Part shown: positions 9,065 through 17,583 of the stretch, in pieces
How positions within the stretch are numbered: position 1 is the stretch's first letter
How the letters are laid out: every line of letters begins with the position of its first letter
Source: JAAYOS01 sp050950785
Lineage (GTDB): Bacteria > Bacillota > Clostridia > Oscillospirales > JAAYOS01
Assembly: GCA_050950785.1 (NCBI GenBank)
Contig: JBMNIG010000014.1
Location: 1 to 62,351 of the forward strand
Direction of reading: 5' to 3'
DNA length: 62,351 bases
Notes under the pieces: generated by a model
What the model was told of the DNA's origin: nothing
Database searches by the model: none
What the model saw: only the letters and a program-made list of their open reading frames with translations
Program-made: the position numbers and the translations under genes

Positions 9065-11056
9065 ATGAAATACAAAAAGCTATTTGAAACTGTGAAAATA
9101 AGGAATGTGGAACTCAAAAATCGTTATGCAATGGCACCAATGGGTCCGCTGGGTCTTGCCGATGCAGAAGGCGGTTTCAACCAGCGCGGGATTGAGTATT
9201 ATACAGCCCGTGCGCGCGGGGGAACCGCTCTGATTATTACCGGCGTCACTTTCGTTGATAATGAAGTGGAAGAGCACGGAATGCCAAACGTACCTTGCCC
9301 GACCCATAACCCTGTCCATTTTGTCCGGACTTCCAAAGAAATGACAGAGCGCATCCATTCATATGATTCGAAAATTTTTCTGCAAATGAGCGCCGGTTTT
9401 GGCCGGGTGACGATCCCGACAAACCTTGGCGAGTACCCGCCGGTTGCACCGTCGCCAATCCCGCATCGCTGGCTGGATAAAACATGTCGCGAACTGACAG
9501 TTGAAGAAATTCATTCCATTGTCCGCAAATTCGGGGATGGGGCGTTCAATGCGAAGCGCGCCGGATTTGACGGGGTGCAAATCCATGCTGTGCACGAAGG
9601 CTATTTGCTCGACCAGTTTGCGATTGCGTTTTTCAACAAACGTACCGATGCATACGGTGGCCCGCTTGAAAATCGCCTTCGTTTTGCCCGGGAAATTGTC
9701 GAGGAAATTAAACAGCGCTGTGGCGAAGATTTTCCTGTGACGCTCCGCTTCAGCCCGAAAAGTTTTATCAAGGATTGGCGGGAAGGGGCACTGCCTGGCG
9801 AGGAGTTTGAAGAAAAAGGCCGCGATTTGGATGAAGGCATCGAGGCAGCAAAGCTGCTCGTTTCCTACGGCTATGATGCTCTGGACGTCGATGTTGGTTC
9901 TTATGATTCATGGTGGTGGAGCCATCCTCCGATGTACCAGAAGAAGGGGCTTTACATTCCGTATGCCAGGCTGGTGAAGGAAGCTGTCGATGTGCCTGTC
10001 CTTTGCGCGGGCCGCATGGACAATCCGGATCTTGCACTTGCCGCACTGGAAGACGGAGCATGTGATATTATCAGCTTGGGCCGCCCGTTATTGGCTGACC
10101 CGGATTACGTCAATAAGCTCCGAACCGGGCAGGTTGCCGATATCCGCCCGTGTCTGTCATGCCATGAAGGCTGCATGGGTCGGATCCAGGAGTATTCTTC
10201 CTTAGGCTGCGCAGTGAATCCGGCTGCCTGTCGAGAAAAAGAAGCAGCATTGACACCTGCTTTAAAAAAGAAACGCGTACTGATTGCAGGCGGCGGCGTG
10301 GCCGGATGCGAAGCTGCCCGTGTGCTTGCATTGCGCGGCCATGAACCGGTCATTTTTGAAAAATCGAACCGTTTAGGCGGCAACTTGATCCCTGGCGGCG
10401 CACCTGATTTTAAAGAAGATGACCTGGCGCTTGTTGCCTGGTATGAGCATACGTTGGAACGCCTTGGCGTAGAAATTCATTTGAATACTGCATTGACAAA
10501 AGAAGAAATTTTGGCTGCAAACGTGGATGCCGTGCTGATTGCAACGGGTTCGAATCCGAAAATTTTGCCGCTCGACGGAAAAAACAAAGTATTTACAGCA
10601 GAAGATGTTTTGCTCGATAAAGTGGATGCCGGGCAACATGTTGTCATTGTCGGCGGCGGTCTTGTCGGCTGCGAACTGGCTTTGAACCTTGCAGAAAAAG
10701 GAAAAGATGTCTCGCTTGTGGAAATGCAGGACAAACTGCTGGCAGTTAATGGTCCGCTTTGCCACGCTAACTCGGACATGCTGGAAAGACTCGTACCGTT
10801 TAAAGGTGTTCAAGTCTACACTTCTTCAAAAATAGTAGATACGACAGAAAAGACAGCCGTTGTGGATGTTGACGGCGAATTGCGTGAAATTGAAGCAGAC
10901 AGCATTGTGCTCGCAGTCGGCTACTCGGCTGAAAAATCACTCTATGAAGATTTAAAGTTTGAGGTTGCCGATCTTCATGTGGTTGGCGATGCCCGCAAGG
11001 TCGCAAACATCATGTATGCCATCTGGGATGCTTACGAAGTCGCGGCAAATCTGTAA
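9065..11056 (+). CDS. NADH:flavin oxidoreductase, 2,4-dienoyl-CoA reductase-like
   Basis: Multidomain flavoenzyme of 663 residues. Residues 1 to about 345 form an Old Yellow Enzyme-type FMN barrel (LKNRYAMAPMG near the start; the active-site region IHAVHEGYLLDQF). A four-cysteine [4Fe-4S] motif follows (CLSCHEGC, then SLGC with the spacing C-x2-C-x3-C-x11-C). The FAD/NAD(P)H-binding part has two dinucleotide folds, RVLIAGGGVAGCEAA and VVIVGGGLVGCELA. This is the architecture of FadH-type 2,4-dienoyl-CoA reductases and clostridial enoate or bile-acid (BaiCD/H) reductases. RBS GGGGAGG lies before the ATG. Its neighbours (acyl-CoA dehydrogenase, ligase, TetR) favour removal of double bases from unsaturated acyl-CoAs. 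The exact substrate is not fixed. Confidence 0.9.
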   Translation: MKYKKLFETVKIRNVELKNRYAMAPMGPLGLADAEGGFNQRGIEYYTARARGGTALIITGVTFVDNEVEEHGMPNVPCPTHNPVHFVRTSKEMTERIHSYDSKIFLQMSAGFGRVTIPTNLGEYPPVAPSPIPHRWLDKTCRELTVEEIHSIVRKFGDGAFNAKRAGFDGVQIHAVHEGYLLDQFAIAFFNKRTDAYGGPLENRLRFAREIVEEIKQRCGEDFPVTLRFSPKSFIKDWREGALPGEEFEEKGRDLDEGIEAAKLLVSYGYDALDVDVGSYDSWWWSHPPMYQKKGLYIPYARLVKEAVDVPVLCAGRMDNPDLALAALEDGACDIISLGRPLLADPDYVNKLRTGQVADIRPCLSCHEGCMGRIQEYSSLGCAVNPAACREKEAALTPALKKKRVLIAGGGVAGCEAARVLALRGHEPVIFEKSNRLGGNLIPGGAPDFKEDDLALVAWYEHTLERLGVEIHLNTALTKEEILAANVDAVLIATGSNPKILPLDGKNKVFTAEDVLLDKVDAGQHVVIVGGGLVGCELALNLAEKGKDVSLVEMQDKLLAVNGPLCHANSDMLERLVPFKGVQVYTSSKIVDTTEKTAVVDVDGELREIEADSIVLAVGYSAEKSLYEDLKFEVADLHVVGDARKVANIMYAIWDAYEVAANL

Positions 11057-11061
11057 AGTTT

Positions 11062-11104
11062 AAGGAAACCCGCCAAAGATTTTCCGGCGGGTTTCCTTGT
11101 TTTT
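11062..11104 (+). terminator. Intrinsic terminator after the flavoenzyme gene
   Basis: Perfect 13-bp stem AAGGAAACCCGCC (11062-11074) with GGCGGGTTTCCTT (11086-11098), then G and TTTTT. Confidence 0.9.
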
Positions 11105-11132
11105 AAAGCAGGAGACCTTGTGGTTATTTTGA

Positions 11133-11530
11133 TTATTTTTGTTTTTGCTGATTTTTTTCATAACAGTCATCTTCAAAAAACGGACGGGAAGATTTGCCGT
11201 ATCTCGGCGTACCTCCATCACTGTTTGTAATAATATGCGCTTTTTCGAGGGAATAGGTGTTGGCAGCTGTGGCTTGGACTTCATCCCAAAATATCTGAAT
11301 GGCTTCCGTCCTCATGATGACTGTGGGGCTGACGCAGGAAGCCCCTTTTGCCATTGATTTCCCATCCCTCATAGAGAATGGCGTGGTGGACTTCCATATG
11401 CTGTTTCTTTTTCAGTCCCTGAATTGCCATCTGCTTCAGAGAACAGGTAGTCTGCCTTCTTCCCATCAGGCAGTGAAGCAGCTATTTCCAGCTCTTCTTG
11501 GTTGGATGAAGCTCTCTAAAGCATGCTGCT
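11133..11530 (-). pseudogene. Decayed ISLre2-type transposase fragment
   Basis: Two overlapping minus-strand frames (11281-11466 and 11133-11372) give pieces that join into one transposase-like stretch: KKKQHMEVHHAILYEGWEI, then after a frameshift near 11,310 IQIFWDEV and AHIITNSDGG. The YEGWE and TNSDGG motifs resemble the central part of ISLre2 (UPF0236-type) transposases common in Bacillaceae. Upstream the reading frame is broken again. No start codon, full catalytic region or terminal repeats are recognisable, so it is an inactive remnant. Family assignment rests on motif memory and is moderate. Confidence 0.55.
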
Positions 11531-11668
11531 TCTGACATATAAAAAGAGTATCAGGAAATACCCGGCATAGTCCGACGTGATATAAAATAGAAGGCTGAAA
11601 CTTTTTACACTTTTTGCGATTTTGATTATAATAGGCTTTGTACATATCGGGACGAGGAGGAAATGCCA

Positions 11669-12091
11669 GTGGCAAAGTTAGATGAGACATTGTCCATGTT
11701 GAAAGATTTAACCGATGCAAAAGGGATTGCCGGCAATGAAGCAGAAGTGCGTGCCGTTGTCAAAAAATACATAGAGCCGTATGCCGATGAACTTGACACA
11801 GACGGCCTCGGCAGCTTAATTGCAAAGAAAACGGGGCAGGCGGACGGCCCGAAAATTATGATCGCCGGCCATATGGATGAAGTTGGTTTCATGGTGACAC
11901 AAATTGATGAGTCGGGCTTTCTGCGCTTCCAAACGATCGGCGGCTGGTGGTCACAGGTGATGCTTGCCCAACGCGTTACGGTTGTAACAGATAAAGGTGA
12001 TGTGACAGGTGTGATCGGATCGAAGCCACCACATATTTTATCACCGGATGCACGCAAAAAATCGTACGAAATCAAGGATATAAATACTTAA
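11669..12091 (+). pseudogene. M42 family aminopeptidase, N-terminal third, cut at the contig junction
   Basis: N-terminal part of an M42 (PepA/YtoP-type) cobalt/zinc aminopeptidase. LTDAKGIAGNEAEVR opens the domain, IAGHMDEVG provides the first metal-binding His and Asp, and GSKPPHILSPDARKK is the end of the PDZ-like insert seen in the family. The frame then runs into DINT and stop, where about 215 further residues with the remaining metal ligands are missing. GTG 11669 is the likelier start, eight bases after GAGGAGG; an ATG at 11663 is only two bases from it. The truncation coincides with a change in base composition and gene origin at about 12,080, so the break is probably an artefact join. 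Confidence 0.85.
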
Positions 12092-12123
12092 AATATTTTA
12101 ATAAATCAAAGGGTGGTGAGGAG

Positions 12124-12702
12124 ATGTCGGAAATAAACAGTCTTTCCGAAAATAGTAAAGAGCTAGATCAAAAAAAAGAAACTGATATACAACAGCCCCC
12201 TGGACAACTAACAGATCAAAGTGAATCCATAGATCTTGAGGAATGTTTCCAGGAGGTTTATTCTAAGTTTAAGCTGAATTTTTACCGTGGTATTTTTGAC
12301 AGAGTCAGCGACCGGTTAGGTAGTCTGAATGTCACTGAGGCGTTTGCAGCAGAAGCAATATATGCACTCAGAGAGCCAAAGATAGGAGAGTTTGCTGAGG
12401 CAATCGGGATATCTCAGCCCAATGCTACGTATAAGGTAAACTCCCTTATAAAAAAAGGATATATAAAAAAGATCAATTCTAAAAAGGACAAGCGGGAGTA
12501 TCATTTAAGGGTCACACAGAAGTTTCTCGATTATTACAACATTAACAGTGAGTATGTTCATACGGTGATGGAGAGAATAAAGGAGAGATTTACACCGGAG
12601 CAAACAGCATTTTTTACAGAAATGCTGAGAATTATTTCCCGCGATCTTATGCCTGAAAACTCACAGATCCACAACCGGAACGTCATGGTAGATGAAACCT
12701 AA
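12124..12702 (+). CDS. MarR-like winged-helix transcriptional regulator
   Basis: 192-residue protein with an acidic, disordered N-terminal tail of about 40 residues, then a MarR-type domain. The DNA-binding helix-turn-helix is in EFAEAIGISQPNATYKVNSL, followed by IKKGYIKKINSKKDKREYHL, the wing typical of MarR proteins. The C-terminal helix (FFTEMLRIISRDL) would form the dimer. Start ATG follows a strong AAGGGTGGTGAGGAG site. It is the first gene on the AT-rich side of the junction. A mechanosensitive channel gene is convergent with it, six bases away. Ligand and targets are unknown. Confidence 0.85.
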   Translation: MSEINSLSENSKELDQKKETDIQQPPGQLTDQSESIDLEECFQEVYSKFKLNFYRGIFDRVSDRLGSLNVTEAFAAEAIYALREPKIGEFAEAIGISQPNATYKVNSLIKKGYIKKINSKKDKREYHLRVTQKFLDYYNINSEYVHTVMERIKERFTPEQTAFFTEMLRIISRDLMPENSQIHNRNVMVDET

Positions 12703-12708
12703 TATACT

Positions 12709-13959
12709 TTAGAAGGTATCAACTTTTCGATCATCGCCTGCGGATTTGAAATCGTAACCGCTAGGCTGTTGGTAAACTCTTAAGTCGAATATTTGAACAG
12801 CGGCAAGTATATGGTCAAAAATGTCTGACTGGATGTTTTCATACTCTATCCAGTTGGTAGTGTTTGTAAATGCATATATTTCTAATGATACACCCTTTTC
12901 GTCAGGGGCAAGCTGTCTGACCATACTTATCATAGATTGATGGATATTGGGGTTGTTTTTCAGATAGCTATTGATATATGCGCGAAAAGTACCAATATTA
13001 GTTAGCATTCGGCCATTGATAATTATTGACTTATCGACGCCGTGTTCAGTGTTATATTTTTCGATCACATCCAGCTTGCGGATTATATAATCCGAAATAA
13101 GCTGGATTTTTTTATACTTTTCAATCATCTCAGGTGTGCAGAATTTTATTGAACTTATGTCAATTCTGATAGAGCGCTTAATGCGACGACCTCCCGATTC
13201 GCTCATTCCGCGCCAGTTTTTGAATGAGTCGGAGATTAGTGCATAAGCGGGTATATGGACTATTGTCTTGTCAAAATTCTGTACTTTGACAGTGGTCATA
13301 GTTAAGTCAATCACTGAGCCGTCAGCGCCGTACTTCGGTACCGATATCCAGTCGCCGATTTTTAACATGTCATTACCGGTTAGCTGAATACCTGCAACAA
13401 ACCCTAATATCGGATCTTTAAATATCAGTGAAAAGAGAGCTGTAGCTGCGCCTATACCACTCAGTAATATCAAAGGGCTTTCACCCATGAGGTTTGCCAG
13501 GACTACTATACCCATTATAATAAACAACGCTATCTTAATTATCTGTAGGAGACTTTTTATAGGACGAGTCTTTGATATTGGATAGGTCGTGTATATGTCG
13601 TTTATTGAATTTAGCACCGAGCTTATAACAAAAGTTGAGACAACTAAGATGTACGAAAGGACAAGACGCCTAATAAGGTCCAAATGAACACCTACAAGAG
13701 GTGCGGCAAGGTACACGACCAATGCCGGAACGATATGTGCAGAAAGATCGAAGACCTTGTTCCTCAGGAAGATATCATCCCATTTGGCTTTGTTTTTGGT
13801 GACGATACGCTCGACGATTTTAAGTAATACCTTTCTTGTCAATAGTCCTGCAATCAAAGCAAATCCTATAATAATCAGCAAATATAGGACAGTATGCAGA
13901 AGTTCGGTTATTTCCTCACTGCTTGTACTGACACCGATGATATCCAGAATGTGTAGCAT
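12709..13959 (-). CDS. Mechanosensitive ion channel of the YbdG/MscS type
   Basis: Membrane channel of the MscS superfamily that opens under membrane tension to release solutes. The chosen start, MLHILDII at 13959, has GGGAG 11 bases upstream and gives 416 residues, close to E. coli YbdG (415). About five transmembrane segments (residues 20-190) precede the pore/beta region SGIGAATALFSLIFKDPILGF, which is the MscS core. A soluble domain of about 200 residues follows (GDWISVPKYGADG onward). A longer in-frame extension to 14154 is open but has no support. Convergent with the MarR gene. Confidence 0.88.
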   Translation of the reverse strand: MLHILDIIGVSTSSEEITELLHTVLYLLIIIGFALIAGLLTRKVLLKIVERIVTKNKAKWDDIFLRNKVFDLSAHIVPALVVYLAAPLVGVHLDLIRRLVLSYILVVSTFVISSVLNSINDIYTTYPISKTRPIKSLLQIIKIALFIIMGIVVLANLMGESPLILLSGIGAATALFSLIFKDPILGFVAGIQLTGNDMLKIGDWISVPKYGADGSVIDLTMTTVKVQNFDKTIVHIPAYALISDSFKNWRGMSESGGRRIKRSIRIDISSIKFCTPEMIEKYKKIQLISDYIIRKLDVIEKYNTEHGVDKSIIINGRMLTNIGTFRAYINSYLKNNPNIHQSMISMVRQLAPDEKGVSLEIYAFTNTTNWIEYENIQSDIFDHILAAVQIFDLRVYQQPSGYDFKSAGDDRKVDTF

Positions 13960-14245
13960 AAAGTTTAGATCTCCCTTCCGCGTGTTATTGCGTTTCCCGC
14001 AATACAAAAACTTTCTAAAGGATCTTGACCCGGTCCATATCCACACTCTAGTGTAGACTAGATCAAGTATTTCTGACAGAATGAAAATACTGTGTAATAA
14101 ATTTTTATAAAGAAAAAATCGAGAAGTTATACTAATTATAACCTCCCGATACAAAAAATGCGAGTCACATTTTTTATTAGCTCTTTTGTGATTTTAGTGT
14201 GACGCTGCAAGATCAAAGGAATCGGAACAAAGTATTTTTTATTTA

Positions 14246-14470
14246 TAAAAAAATACCTGCATCAAAAGATGCAGGTAAAGGGAAGAGAATAAGGTGTATA
14301 GAAAACGCTATCGGAATAGCATACTTATGATAAACTATAGTTCGACAAAAAGCAAGCTTTATTATTGTTTTTGTAATGGAAATATATAGGGCACAAGGCC
14401 TGTTGTCTTAATTTTCGTGTCGATACTAATAGGCAAGGAAAGCAAAGTTATATCTACTATCGAGAAGCCT
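14246..14470 (-). ncRNA. Candidate small RNA with own promoter and terminator
   Basis: A promoter (14478-14506) points into a stretch with no ORF that ends about 220 bases later in an intrinsic terminator (10-bp stem TACCTGCATC/GATGCAGGTA at 14254-14277, followed on the minus strand by a T-rich tail to 14246). Internal hairpins are possible, for example GCTAT-tccg-ATAGC. The size fits 6S RNA, and the two ends can pair in short blocks, but I cannot confirm the long bulged helix of 6S. No match to tmRNA, RNase P or SRP RNA signatures is seen. Confidence 0.5.
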
Positions 14471-14477
14471 GAGATTG

Positions 14478-14506
14478 TTTATAAAAGTGGAGATCCACTA
14501 TGTCAA
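14478..14506 (-). promoter_or_regulatory. Sigma-A promoter of the candidate small RNA
   Basis: On the minus strand TTGACA (14506-14501), a 17-base spacer and TATAAA (14483-14478) form a near-consensus housekeeping promoter. Start of transcription is expected at about 14470. Confidence 0.7.
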
Positions 14507-14539
14507 TTGTTGGGGTAGAGCATAAGTAAAAATATGATT

Positions 14540-14565
14540 CGGTAGGTAACAATAGTTGCTTACCG
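14540..14565 (-). terminator. Stable hairpin, possible terminator downstream of tRNA
   Basis: An 11-bp stem with two G-U pairs (14540-14550 with 14555-14565) and loop AATA. On the minus strand a TATTTTT tail begins a few bases later. It may back up the tRNA terminator or separate the tRNA from the small-RNA promoter. Confidence 0.4.
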
Positions 14566-14645
14566 GATCTTGCCTTGCAAAGCAACCAATAATCGATTTT
14601 AGTAAATGTCAGGATACCTAATCAAGCAAGTTTGATTAAAATCAA

Positions 14646-14676
14646 AAACCTTGTAATCTTGCGGATTACAAGGTTT
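14646..14676 (-). terminator. Intrinsic terminator of tRNA-Thr
   Basis: Perfect 13-bp stem AAACCTTGTAATC (14646-14658) with GATTACAAGGTTT (14664-14676). On the minus strand, four bases past the tRNA, it is followed by a T-rich tail. Confidence 0.85.
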
Positions 14677-14679
14677 CTT

Positions 14680-14755
14680 TGGAGCTGGCAATGTGACTCG
14701 AACACACGACCTGCTGATTACGAATCAGCTGCTCTACCGACTGAGCTATGCCAGC
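14680..14755 (-). tRNA. tRNA-Thr (anticodon CGT)
   Basis: Full cloverleaf on the minus strand: acceptor GCTGGCA/TGCCAGC, D-arm GCTC...GAGC, anticodon arm GCTGA-TTCGTAA-TCAGC giving anticodon CGT, and T-arm with TTCGAGT. The discriminator is T and CCA is encoded. It reads ACG codons. Confidence 0.95.
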
Positions 14756-15248
14756 ACATATCGTTCAAAGCGCTTTCATATAATAACATAAATTTTTTTT
14801 TCAGTCAACGATAAGTTGACCACACGAGTCCGTGGTAATTGGCAACGGGTTTCATAGTTTTAGGATACTCATCAAAATATATGCAATGTCGATCAATAGC
14901 CACATTTGGATACTTCAAGGATCAAAACAGCTTGTCTATCCAATATAAATACTTAGCTGAGGAATAGGAAAAAATAATAATTACGATATTTTTGAAAGAT
15001 GTAAAGTGAATAATACAATCTGTATATTAGTTCCAAAATACCTACAAAATTGACGATAATCAGAAGATTAATATCATATTAGCTGAAATGATTGGGAATG
15101 CAAAAATGTTGCATAGGTTAGAAAATAGTTGTGTTATTGATTAATTATGATTATAATTGTAGAAAAAGGTTCAAACATATTAATGACAAATTCGATTATG
15201 CAGTTTACGTAATATTTTCAACTACATTGCTACAAGAAGTTTTACACA

Positions 15249-15269
15249 TTATCCACAGAGTTATCCACA
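15249..15269. promoter_or_regulatory. Two perfect tandem DnaA boxes in AT-rich DNA
   Basis: TTATCCACA occurs at 15249-15257 and again at 15261-15269, 12 bases apart in the same direction, within about 1 kb of AT-rich noncoding DNA. This is the strongest DnaA-box form. No dnaA, dnaN, rpmH or parAB gene is nearby, so origin function is unproven. Confidence 0.5.
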
Positions 15270-15843
15270 AGTACAAATGCCAGAAGATATGATAAGTTGA
15301 TAGCAATATTGAGTTGATATCAAATTTACTGCATTTTGATAATATATTAATAAAATAGTCAATGAGTTGACATAAAAACAAAATTCTTTCTAAAAAAAAC
15401 GCAGGAATCGACAAATAATATGCAAATTCAACATAAAACAACAAATATTATAGTATAGAAAAGCCCAATGTTAGAATCTAATACTAATCGAAAGTTCCTA
15501 CTATTGAGAATATATGTAGCTTAAGTGAAGAAATTACGTGATCGCGGATGTAATACTGCATTACAATAGTCAATCATGTGATCTGTCTATTAATTTTATG
15601 AGATGCTTATATAAAAAAATTCCTCTCAAGTAACAAAAACCACTAATGATGTACATATAAAATGGAATTCAATACATAATAACATAGCAACTTTTACAAT
15701 TGACTAAAGAAAATAGTGCGAATAGCGCAATAACAACAATTCTTATCCGTTAGAGAAATGTTTATACTTTATGTAAGTGTTGACTTCTTGCGCTAGAAAA
15801 AGAGCATGAAAACAGCACTGATAGAAAGTTAGGAGGTAAAAGA

Positions 15844-17481
15844 ATGAGTGGAAAGACACGAGTGGTGTCCTTGTTACTCGGCATTATCTTGATTTTTGCA
15901 GTTGTTTCAGGTTGCGATAATATGAATGCCGGAGTTTCACCTACACCAACGACCACCAATCAAACGGCAGAGCCAACGGAAGAGCCTACTGTCGGTGAGT
16001 TTAAGCTTCCCATTGTTGATGAACCGATGACATTAACAGGATGGAGAGCGTTTACGTCAGCTGTAGTCACTTCACCAAATGATATTGCAGCAAATAAGGA
16101 AATCGAAAGATTGACAAATATTAAAATCGACTACCTGATCTCACCAACTGTCGATGCAGCACAAAACTTCAATCTTTTGATGACTTCTCGAGAATTGCCT
16201 GACCTTCTCTTTATGCAGGATAGTACTTCAAGTACTCTCTATAGAGGTGGACATGACAAGGCTATAGAAGATGGCGTATTCCTGCGGCTCAATGAGTACA
16301 TTGAAAAGTGGGCGCCCCATTATAAAGCAATGTTGGACTCTAATGAAACGATATATCGCCAGTCGGTAACAGACCAGGGCAATATGGCGGTATTCACTAC
16401 TATTCAAGACGGCAATGAGCCCGCATGGTGTGGCCCATTGATTCGTCAGGACTATCTAGATAAAACCGGTAAGGCAATGCCTCAGACTTATGATGATCTT
16501 TACGACGTGCTAAAGGCTTTCAAAAGTGAGCTAAATGTTGAGCAGCCATTGTCAATAGGTCACTTAGGTTATAACACATGGACACACACTATGACCGCAG
16601 GTTTCAATATCGATCCAACGTTCTATAATGAAAATGGAACTGTTAAGTTTGGATTTATTGAAGAAGGCTTCCGCGACTACTTGACATTGATGAATAAGTG
16701 GTACAGCGAAGGCCTGATAGACCAAGACTTCTATACACGCGCTACAGACACCTTTGGAAACATGGAAAATATAGTTAACGGTAAAGTGGGTGCATGGGAG
16801 CATGGTATAGCTTCATTGATTTCTGTCTACACCGCATCTGCTCCCGACCCTGATTTCAGGGTTGTTGGAATGCCATATCCACGCAAGAACGCTAATGATG
16901 TTGCGCATTTCCGCAGATTCAACGAAATCGTTGGCACGACTCCTGTAGCACTTACAACAAACCTCTCAGACGATGAAGCAAGACTTGAGGCTGCTGTTCG
17001 TTGGATGGATTTCCGTTATACAGAGAAGGGATATACAATCCTTAACTATGGCATCAAGGGCGAGAGCTTTGAGTACGTTGATGGAAAACCACAGTTTACA
17101 GAGTATATTTATAAGAACCCGGATGTCTCTTTCCCGGATATGAGAGAAAAATATGCTGACCAGGGTTTTGGTTACTATATCTGGAGACGTCAATACATCG
17201 CTTATAGCGAGGATCAATTGAATGCATTTGATACTTGGAGTGAAACATCAAGCGGTGACTGGGTCATGCCGCCGGTCTCTATGACAAGTCAAGAGGGTGA
17301 GGAGTACTCTGCAATTTACGGTGACATTGAAACATATATCAATGAAGCTGTAGTAAAGTTTATCACAGGCGCCACTCCAATTTCAGAGTTTGATGATTTT
17401 GTAAATAGAATTCGCAGCATGAACATTGATCGCTGCATAGAAATTTACCAAGCTGCACTTGATCGTTACAATGCACGTTAA
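15844..17481 (+). CDS. ABC transporter solute-binding lipoprotein (LplA-type)
   Basis: Extracellular substrate-binding protein of a carbohydrate-type ABC importer, 545 residues, normal for the large LplA/YtcQ group. The N-terminus MSGKTRVVSLLLGIILIF is a signal peptide ending in the lipobox VVSGC, so Cys24 should carry a lipid. A Thr/Pro-rich linker precedes the bilobed binding domain. RBS TTAGGAGGT lies before the ATG. No permease or ATPase gene adjoins it; a hairpin follows the gene. Two permeases of the matching subfamily are at 53.4-55.2 kb, suggesting that one transporter is split. Substrate is probably an oligosaccharide, by family only. Confidence 0.92.
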   Translation: MSGKTRVVSLLLGIILIFAVVSGCDNMNAGVSPTPTTTNQTAEPTEEPTVGEFKLPIVDEPMTLTGWRAFTSAVVTSPNDIAANKEIERLTNIKIDYLISPTVDAAQNFNLLMTSRELPDLLFMQDSTSSTLYRGGHDKAIEDGVFLRLNEYIEKWAPHYKAMLDSNETIYRQSVTDQGNMAVFTTIQDGNEPAWCGPLIRQDYLDKTGKAMPQTYDDLYDVLKAFKSELNVEQPLSIGHLGYNTWTHTMTAGFNIDPTFYNENGTVKFGFIEEGFRDYLTLMNKWYSEGLIDQDFYTRATDTFGNMENIVNGKVGAWEHGIASLISVYTASAPDPDFRVVGMPYPRKNANDVAHFRRFNEIVGTTPVALTTNLSDDEARLEAAVRWMDFRYTEKGYTILNYGIKGESFEYVDGKPQFTEYIYKNPDVSFPDMREKYADQGFGYYIWRRQYIAYSEDQLNAFDTWSETSSGDWVMPPVSMTSQEGEEYSAIYGDIETYINEAVVKFITGATPISEFDDFVNRIRSMNIDRCIEIYQAALDRYNAR

Positions 17482-17518
17482 ATAATGTAACGCAAAACAC
17501 AACATCTTCATATAATTA

Positions 17519-17551
17519 AACAGCTCCCTGTCAAATAGACAGGGAGCTGTT
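17519..17551. terminator. Bidirectional hairpin between convergent genes
   Basis: Perfect 14-bp stem AACAGCTCCCTGTC (17519-17532) with GACAGGGAGCTGTT (17538-17551) and loop AAATA. It lies between the binding-protein gene and the convergent peptidase gene. The T-runs are poor on both sides, so it may also protect mRNA ends. Confidence 0.7.
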
Positions 17552-17583
17552 GTAAATGATGCAATCAATAATAATACGGATAA

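Larger units (their letters stand above)
14155..15843. other. 1.7-kb region without protein genes
   Basis: No supported coding region lies between the channel gene and the solute-binding protein gene. From left to right it holds a candidate small RNA (14246-14470, minus), a hairpin (14540-14565), a tRNA-Thr with its terminator (14646-14755), a 6-bp inverted repeat GTCAAC/GTTGAC (14804-14820) and about 1 kb of very AT-rich DNA. Two DnaA boxes are at 15249-15269. The last 100 bases should hold the promoter for the gene at 15844. Confidence 0.7.

Noticed and set aside
11663..12091. A naturally short M42 protein
   Set aside because: The frame ends in the middle of the conserved catalytic domain with most metal ligands absent, exactly where the base composition changes.
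14246..14470. Calling the small RNA 6S RNA
   Set aside because: Length and ends fit loosely, but I could not draw the long closing helix and central bubble; kept as an unnamed candidate.
14632..14814. 60-residue plus-strand ORF over the tRNA
   Set aside because: It is the antisense of tRNA-Thr and its terminator; a coding role is not supported.
15100..15400. Calling the DnaA boxes oriC
   Set aside because: Only two boxes, and no dnaA, dnaN or rpmH nearby; reported as a possibility only.
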